Assembly (NCBI RefSeq): GCF_005217525.1
Contig: NZ_PNXQ01000001.1
Location: 48,333-100,209 of the forward strand
Direction of reading: 5' to 3'
Length of the DNA: 51,877 bases
Source of the DNA: Paenibacillus terrae
GTDB lineage: Bacteria; Bacillota; Bacilli; Paenibacillales; Paenibacillaceae
How positions within the stretch are numbered: the stretch's first letter is position 1; every line of letters begins with the position of its first letter. The notes beneath the pieces are model-generated. The model worked only from the letters and a program-made list of their open reading frames with translations. It made no database searches and had not been told where the DNA came from. The position numbers and the translations under genes are program-made. Below, one piece after another: positions 48,524-51,877 of this stretch.

Positions 48524-50245
48524 ATGGAAGCATTTTATGTGAATAAGGACGGGTCATTATCCACCCCGCTACGGGGAAAGGATGTATTAGCCAATCCTCT
48601 TTTGAACAAGGGGGTCGCTTTTACCGAAGAGGAACGCAAAGAACTGGGTCTTGAAGGAATTCTTCCGCCAACCATCCTTTCTCTGGAGAAACAGAGCGTC
48701 CGGGCGTACCAGCAATTTTTGGCACAACCGACCATGCTGCGCAAAAACGCTTCCCTAAACGACCTTCACAATCGAAATGTCGTGCTGTACTATCGGCTGC
48801 TAACCGACCATTTGAGTGAGATGCTGCCTGTAGTCTACACCCCTACGGTTGGGACCGCGATTCAGGAATATAGTCATGAGTATAATCGCCCCGGCGGCGT
48901 CTATTTGTCGATTGATAACCCGAACGGCATTGGACAAGCATTCTATAATTCTGGCCTGAGCGGTGAGGATGTAGATCTGATTGTCGTGACGGATTCCGAA
49001 AGTATTTTGGGGATTGGTGACTGGGGTGTGGGAGGCATTAATATTGCCATCGGCAAGCTGGCTGTATATACGGCTGCGGCAGGAATACACCCGGGGCGGG
49101 TGCTGCCGATTGTGCTGGATGTGGGCACGAACAATGAAAAACTGCTGAATGATCCGCTGTATATCGGAAACCGCCATAAACGGGTTCGCGGAGAGGCTTA
49201 TAACCAGTTTATTGATACCTTTATCAGCAAAACGTTAGCTCAATTCCCAAAGGCGCTTTTGCATTGGGAAGACGTGGGTAGTGTGAATGCACGCCATATT
49301 ATCGGAAAATACGGTCAAAGTATTCTCACGTTTAACGATGACATTCAGGGTACGGGAGCCGTAACCTTGGCTGCAATTCTTTCGGCGGTAGGCGTCACCA
49401 AGGTTCCGCTGCGTAAGCAACGAATACTGGTCTTCGGCCCGGGAGCAGCGGGAATCGGCAACGCCGACCAAATTCGCGGAGCCATGATCGTGGACGGCCT
49501 TGCAGACAAGGATTCCTTCAAGTCCTTTTGGGCCTTTGATTATCGAGGTCTGCTAACGGACGATATGGAGGATATATTGGATTATCAGAAGCCGTATGTG
49601 CGCAGCAAGGAAGAAGTCAGCTCCTGGACCCGGTCTGATGACGGCAAAATATCGCTGCTGGAGGTCATCCGACAGGTGAAGCCTACGATATTGATCGGAA
49701 CTTCCGGTGTAGCGAGTGCCTTTACCGAAGAGATTGTCAAGGAAATGGCCAAGCATGTGGAGCGTCCCATTATTATGCCGATGTCTAACCCTACGAACCT
49801 GGCGGAAGCCGTGCCGGAGGATTTGATTCGATGGACAGATGGCAAGGCCTTAATCGCTACCGGAAGCCCCTTTGAACCTGTTAGCTATAACGGAACGAAA
49901 CTTGAAATTGGACAGGCGAATAACGCCTTTGTTTTTCCGGGGCTTGGTCTGGGCGCAATTGTGGTCCGAGCAAAAAGAATTACACCCGCCATGTTTACCG
50001 CTGCGGCAGACGCTGTTGCCAATGGGGTGGATACCGATCAACCCGGAGGCGCATTGCTTCCCAACATCCGAAAATTACGGGATGTATCGTTTGCCGTTGC
50101 TGTTGCAGTAGGAAAAGCTGCGATTCAGGATCAGGTGGCTCAGGCACGCATTTCAGATATCGAGCAAGCCGTTCGGGATGCGATGTGGAAGCCGGAATAT
50201 GCGAAGGTAAAAGCAGTGGAAAACGTAATACACCACCCGCATTAA
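48524..50245 (+). CDS. NAD-dependent malic enzyme or malolactic enzyme (MaeA/MleA family)
   Basis: Converts L-malate to pyruvate and CO2 with NAD, or to lactate if malolactic; sequence alone does not decide. 573 residues. N-terminal malic domain: [21 protein letters not shown] (Tyr catalytic), [20 protein letters not shown], and metal ligands in [14 protein letters not shown] domain from about 285 with [13 protein letters not shown]; later [18 protein letters not shown]. From memory it is close to B. subtilis MaeA. GAAGG lies 8 nt before the ATG. The permease gene follows 24 bp later, so malate uptake is expected to be cotranscribed. Confidence 0.93.
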   Translation: MEAFYVNKDGSLSTPLRGKDVLANPLLNKGVAFTEEERKELGLEGILPPTILSLEKQSVRAYQQFLAQPTMLRKNASLNDLHNRNVVLYYRLLTDHLSEMLPVVYTPTVGTAIQEYSHEYNRPGGVYLSIDNPNGIGQAFYNSGLSGEDVDLIVVTDSESILGIGDWGVGGINIAIGKLAVYTAAAGIHPGRVLPIVLDVGTNNEKLLNDPLYIGNRHKRVRGEAYNQFIDTFISKTLAQFPKALLHWEDVGSVNARHIIGKYGQSILTFNDDIQGTGAVTLAAILSAVGVTKVPLRKQRILVFGPGAAGIGNADQIRGAMIVDGLADKDSFKSFWAFDYRGLLTDDMEDILDYQKPYVRSKEEVSSWTRSDDGKISLLEVIRQVKPTILIGTSGVASAFTEEIVKEMAKHVERPIIMPMSNPTNLAEAVPEDLIRWTDGKALIATGSPFEPVSYNGTKLEIGQANNAFVFPGLGLGAIVVRAKRITPAMFTAAADAVANGVDTDQPGGALLPNIRKLRDVSFAVAVAVGKAAIQDQVAQARISDIEQAVRDAMWKPEYAKVKAVENVIHHPH

Positions 50246-50269
50246 GAGGGCTTTCAGGAGGAACAATCC

Positions 50270-51223
50270 ATGAGTGTCGGACATATCTTTTACATTTTGG
50301 TGCCTATTTTCTTCGTTATTATTTTAGGGTGGTTGGCAGGCCATTACAAAAGCTTCGATGCCTCTTCCTCGAAAGCCCTAAATTCACTGGTTACCAAATT
50401 TGCGCTGCCCGCGCATTTATTTATCGGCATTACGGCCACCAGCAGGAAATCCCTGATCGAGCAATGGCCTTTCTTGCTGGCTCTGTTCATGGGTATTGTC
50501 GGCTTTTATGCCGTCCTCCTGCTGGTGGGTCGGTTTGCGGTGAAGCAATCGGTAAAGGATGCATCCATGTTTGCTTTGAACTCGGCCCAGCCGACGTTTG
50601 CCTTTATGGGCATTCCGGTGCTGGGTGCCATCTACGGTTCCTCTGCTGTAGCTATCCCGATTGCGATTACGGGGATTGTAGTCAATGCTGTTCTTGATCC
50701 AGCGGCTACCATCATAGCTACCGTCGCCAGCCGGAACTCAGGCAAAGAGCGGAATGGTCATCTCGGGAAGATTGTTTGGGACTCCATTCTCCACGGCTTA
50801 AGAGAACCGCTGGCGCTGGTGCCGCTTATTGGTGTTATTTTGACCTTGTTCGGCTTCCACTCCCCGGATTTACTGAACAAATCGTTCAATCAAATTGGTG
50901 ATATTACGTCCGGGGCCGCTTTATTCGCAGTCGGTGTGACCATCGGCGTACGCAATATCAGTTTCAGCATAACCGCCATTGCTATCGCGCTGTTAAAAAC
51001 GATAGTACAGCCTCTATTAATGCTGCTGCTTGCCTACCTGTGCGGTCTTTCGTCTGCCGATACGGTAAAAGCCGTATTGCTCGTTTCCTTCCCTGGCTCA
51101 GCCGTTGCTGCCATGATTGCTACGCGTTTTGAAAGTCTGGAATCGGAAACGGCCTCTGCTTTCGTCATTAGTGCGGTCATTTCTCTTGCTACACTCCCTG
51201 TGCTGATTTCCCTGCTGGTGTGA
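50270..51223 (+). CDS. AEC-family carboxylate permease (MleP/MdcF type), probable malate importer
   Basis: Membrane protein of 317 residues with ten predicted segments in two five-helix halves, the auxin-efflux-carrier layout. N-terminal half with ALNSLVTKFALPAHLFIGIT; centre NSAQPTFAFMGIPVLGAIYG; C-terminal SFPGSAVAAMIATRFE. Members are known to move malate (MleP) or malonate (MdcF). The malic enzyme gene 24 bp upstream argues for malate; the unlinked mdc operon, which lacks a transporter, leaves malonate possible. CAGGAGGA precedes the ATG. Confidence 0.87.
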   Translation: MSVGHIFYILVPIFFVIILGWLAGHYKSFDASSSKALNSLVTKFALPAHLFIGITATSRKSLIEQWPFLLALFMGIVGFYAVLLLVGRFAVKQSVKDASMFALNSAQPTFAFMGIPVLGAIYGSSAVAIPIAITGIVVNAVLDPAATIIATVASRNSGKERNGHLGKIVWDSILHGLREPLALVPLIGVILTLFGFHSPDLLNKSFNQIGDITSGAALFAVGVTIGVRNISFSITAIAIALLKTIVQPLLMLLLAYLCGLSSADTVKAVLLVSFPGSAVAAMIATRFESLESETASAFVISAVISLATLPVLISLLV

Positions 51224-51274
51224 ATTCATGCGTATAGATAGAGCTGACTTTCTCCAGAAATAGATAAAGATACG

Positions 51275-51469
51275 TTATTCTTCAATTCCAAGCAATTCGG
51301 ATACTTGCTTTCTATATCTCGTAGCCCTACGTGTTCCGTGAATGAGATTGGACAATCTGGTGGTCGGAATATGATATGTAGTACAAAACGTTTTCTGATC
51401 CATTCTTTTCTCAACCAGTTTTTGTTTGATCTCCCACCCAAAGGGGGTTACAGCATTTCGTCGATTCAA
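51275..51469 (-). CDS. Small helix-turn-helix protein
   Basis: 64 residues from a TTG start at 51469, chosen because GGAGG lies 8 nt upstream; five codons further up, the frame's first possible TTG (51484) overlaps that site. The middle MDQKTFCTTYHIPTTRLSNLIHG has the spacing of a lambda-repressor-like HTH, with basic flanks. Small orphan HTH proteins of this kind occur in Bacilli and phages. It is opposite in direction to the permease gene and has no partner gene. Function unknown. Confidence 0.65.
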   Translation of the reverse strand: MNRRNAVTPFGWEIKQKLVEKRMDQKTFCTTYHIPTTRLSNLIHGTRRATRYRKQVSELLGIEE

Positions 51470-51532
51470 TTTTATTACCTCCAAGCCTGGTTTGTGAAAT
51501 CATATATGATGCAACACGTAATACACATTAGC

Positions 51533-51700
51533 TTAATGATCTGATCTACCCGTTTGGTAATGATTCAACAGATCATCCAGTTTCTTGGATTGTTCAATCA
51601 CTTTGGGATGTGTTAAAAATCCGTACTTTTTCTGGACTTGATACAGCTTCCTCCTGGCTCTTTCGACACGAAGTAAAGTCACACCTTGATTCATCAGCAT
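51533..51700 (-). CDS. Spo0E-like aspartyl phosphatase family protein
   Basis: A 55-residue gene: ATG at 51700 five nt after GGAGG, stop TAA at 51533-51535. The chain VERARRKLYQVQKKYG..THPKVIEQSKKLDDLLNHYQ follows the Spo0E-like pattern of two antiparallel helices with the SQELD-type signature (here SKKLD). Known members dephosphorylate Spo0A-P and so delay sporulation, though many paralogues have other or unknown targets. The second residue of the signature is Lys instead of Gln, so activity is not certain. It lies 63 bp upstream of the small HTH gene on the same strand; cotranscription is possible. Confidence 0.8.
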   Translation of the reverse strand: MLMNQGVTLLRVERARRKLYQVQKKYGFLTHPKVIEQSKKLDDLLNHYQTGRSDH

Positions 51701-51769
51701 GATCCCCTCCTATATGTCATATTTTAGAACAAAAAGATGTTTTTTGGGTTTTTTAATGATGCTCCTACC

Positions 51770-51811
51770 AAAAAAGGACTTTCCCAAAAGTTCGCATTAA
51801 CTGGGAAGTCC
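51770..51811 (-). terminator. Terminator of a minus-strand gene right of the window
   Basis: On the minus strand GGACTTCCCA (51811-51802) pairs with TGGGAAAGTCC (51786-51776, one bulge) and is followed by six T (51775-51770). It probably ends a gene beyond 51877. Confidence 0.75.
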
Positions 51812-51823
51812 CCAAGTTTTACG

Positions 51824-51872
51824 CAAAGGAACCCCTGTCTCCACTACTAAAGTGGGGACAGAGGTTCCTTTG
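51824..51872. repeat. Long near-perfect hairpin at the window edge
   Basis: A 21-position stem with a single mismatch and one G-U pair: CAAAGGAACC (51824-51833) against GGTTCCTTTG (51863-51872), continued by ten inner pairs. The loop is about 7 nt. It may be a terminator or part of an RNA that continues past the window. Confidence 0.55.
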
Positions 51873-51877
51873 GTTTG

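Overview
The window reads like a chromosomal segment of a low-to-mid GC, spore-forming Gram-positive of the Paenibacillus polymyxa type. The main reason is a GH1 beta-glucosidase at 1157-2503 that I recognise as P. polymyxa BglB. Purine-rich Shine-Dalgarno sites, CcpA-type cre boxes, LicT-type antitermination, a tandem glycine riboswitch and a Spo0E-like small protein agree with this. I see no rRNA, tRNA, CRISPR array, intact insertion sequence or prophage.

Layout. 1-1150: exodeoxyribonuclease III. 1157-6976: an oligosaccharide ABC importer plus BglB with a divergent LacI regulator; the two promoters share a near-identical palindromic operator. 7192-9537: glpF-glpK with a consensus promoter overlapped by a perfect cre box. 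9752-11423: an N-acetylglucosamine PTS with a structured, terminator-bearing leader. 11606-19794: a complete biotin-independent malonate decarboxylase operon (mdcH-A-B-C-DE-G, then a membrane acyltransferase) with a divergent LysR regulator. 20025-23069: a second sugar ABC importer. 23213-25032: an alanine/glycine symporter under a tandem glycine riboswitch. 25170-29880: a 6-phospho-beta-glucosidase and two Gfo/Idh/MocA oxidoreductases with a divergent LacI regulator. 29956-33146: licT and a beta-glucoside PTS, each behind its own antiterminator/terminator leader. Then come a membrane-anchored thioredoxin, manC and an orphan OmpR-type regulator.

36294-48125 is the least ordinary part. It is an envelope or exopolysaccharide locus: a GT2 enzyme with an N-terminal receiver-like domain, a Wzx-like flippase, a GT4 and a GT2 glycosyltransferase, a 1476-residue polytopic protein with a GT-C-like N-terminus and a large extracytoplasmic part, a histidine kinase with an unusual ATP lid, a ParA-like protein without a Walker A motif, and an opposite-strand response regulator without a DNA-binding domain. 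It looks like polymer synthesis wired to its own signalling circuit, and is my best candidate for an undescribed system.

48524-51223 holds a malic (or malolactic) enzyme with an AEC-family carboxylate permease. The window ends with two small genes, an HTH protein and a Spo0E-like phosphatase, and two strong hairpins.

Most modules concern uptake and use of plant-derived sugars (cellobiose-type glucosides, glycerol, GlcNAc) and C3/C4 dicarboxylates (malonate, malate), which suits a soil or rhizosphere organism. Control is by CcpA, LacI proteins, a LysR protein, antitermination and a riboswitch.
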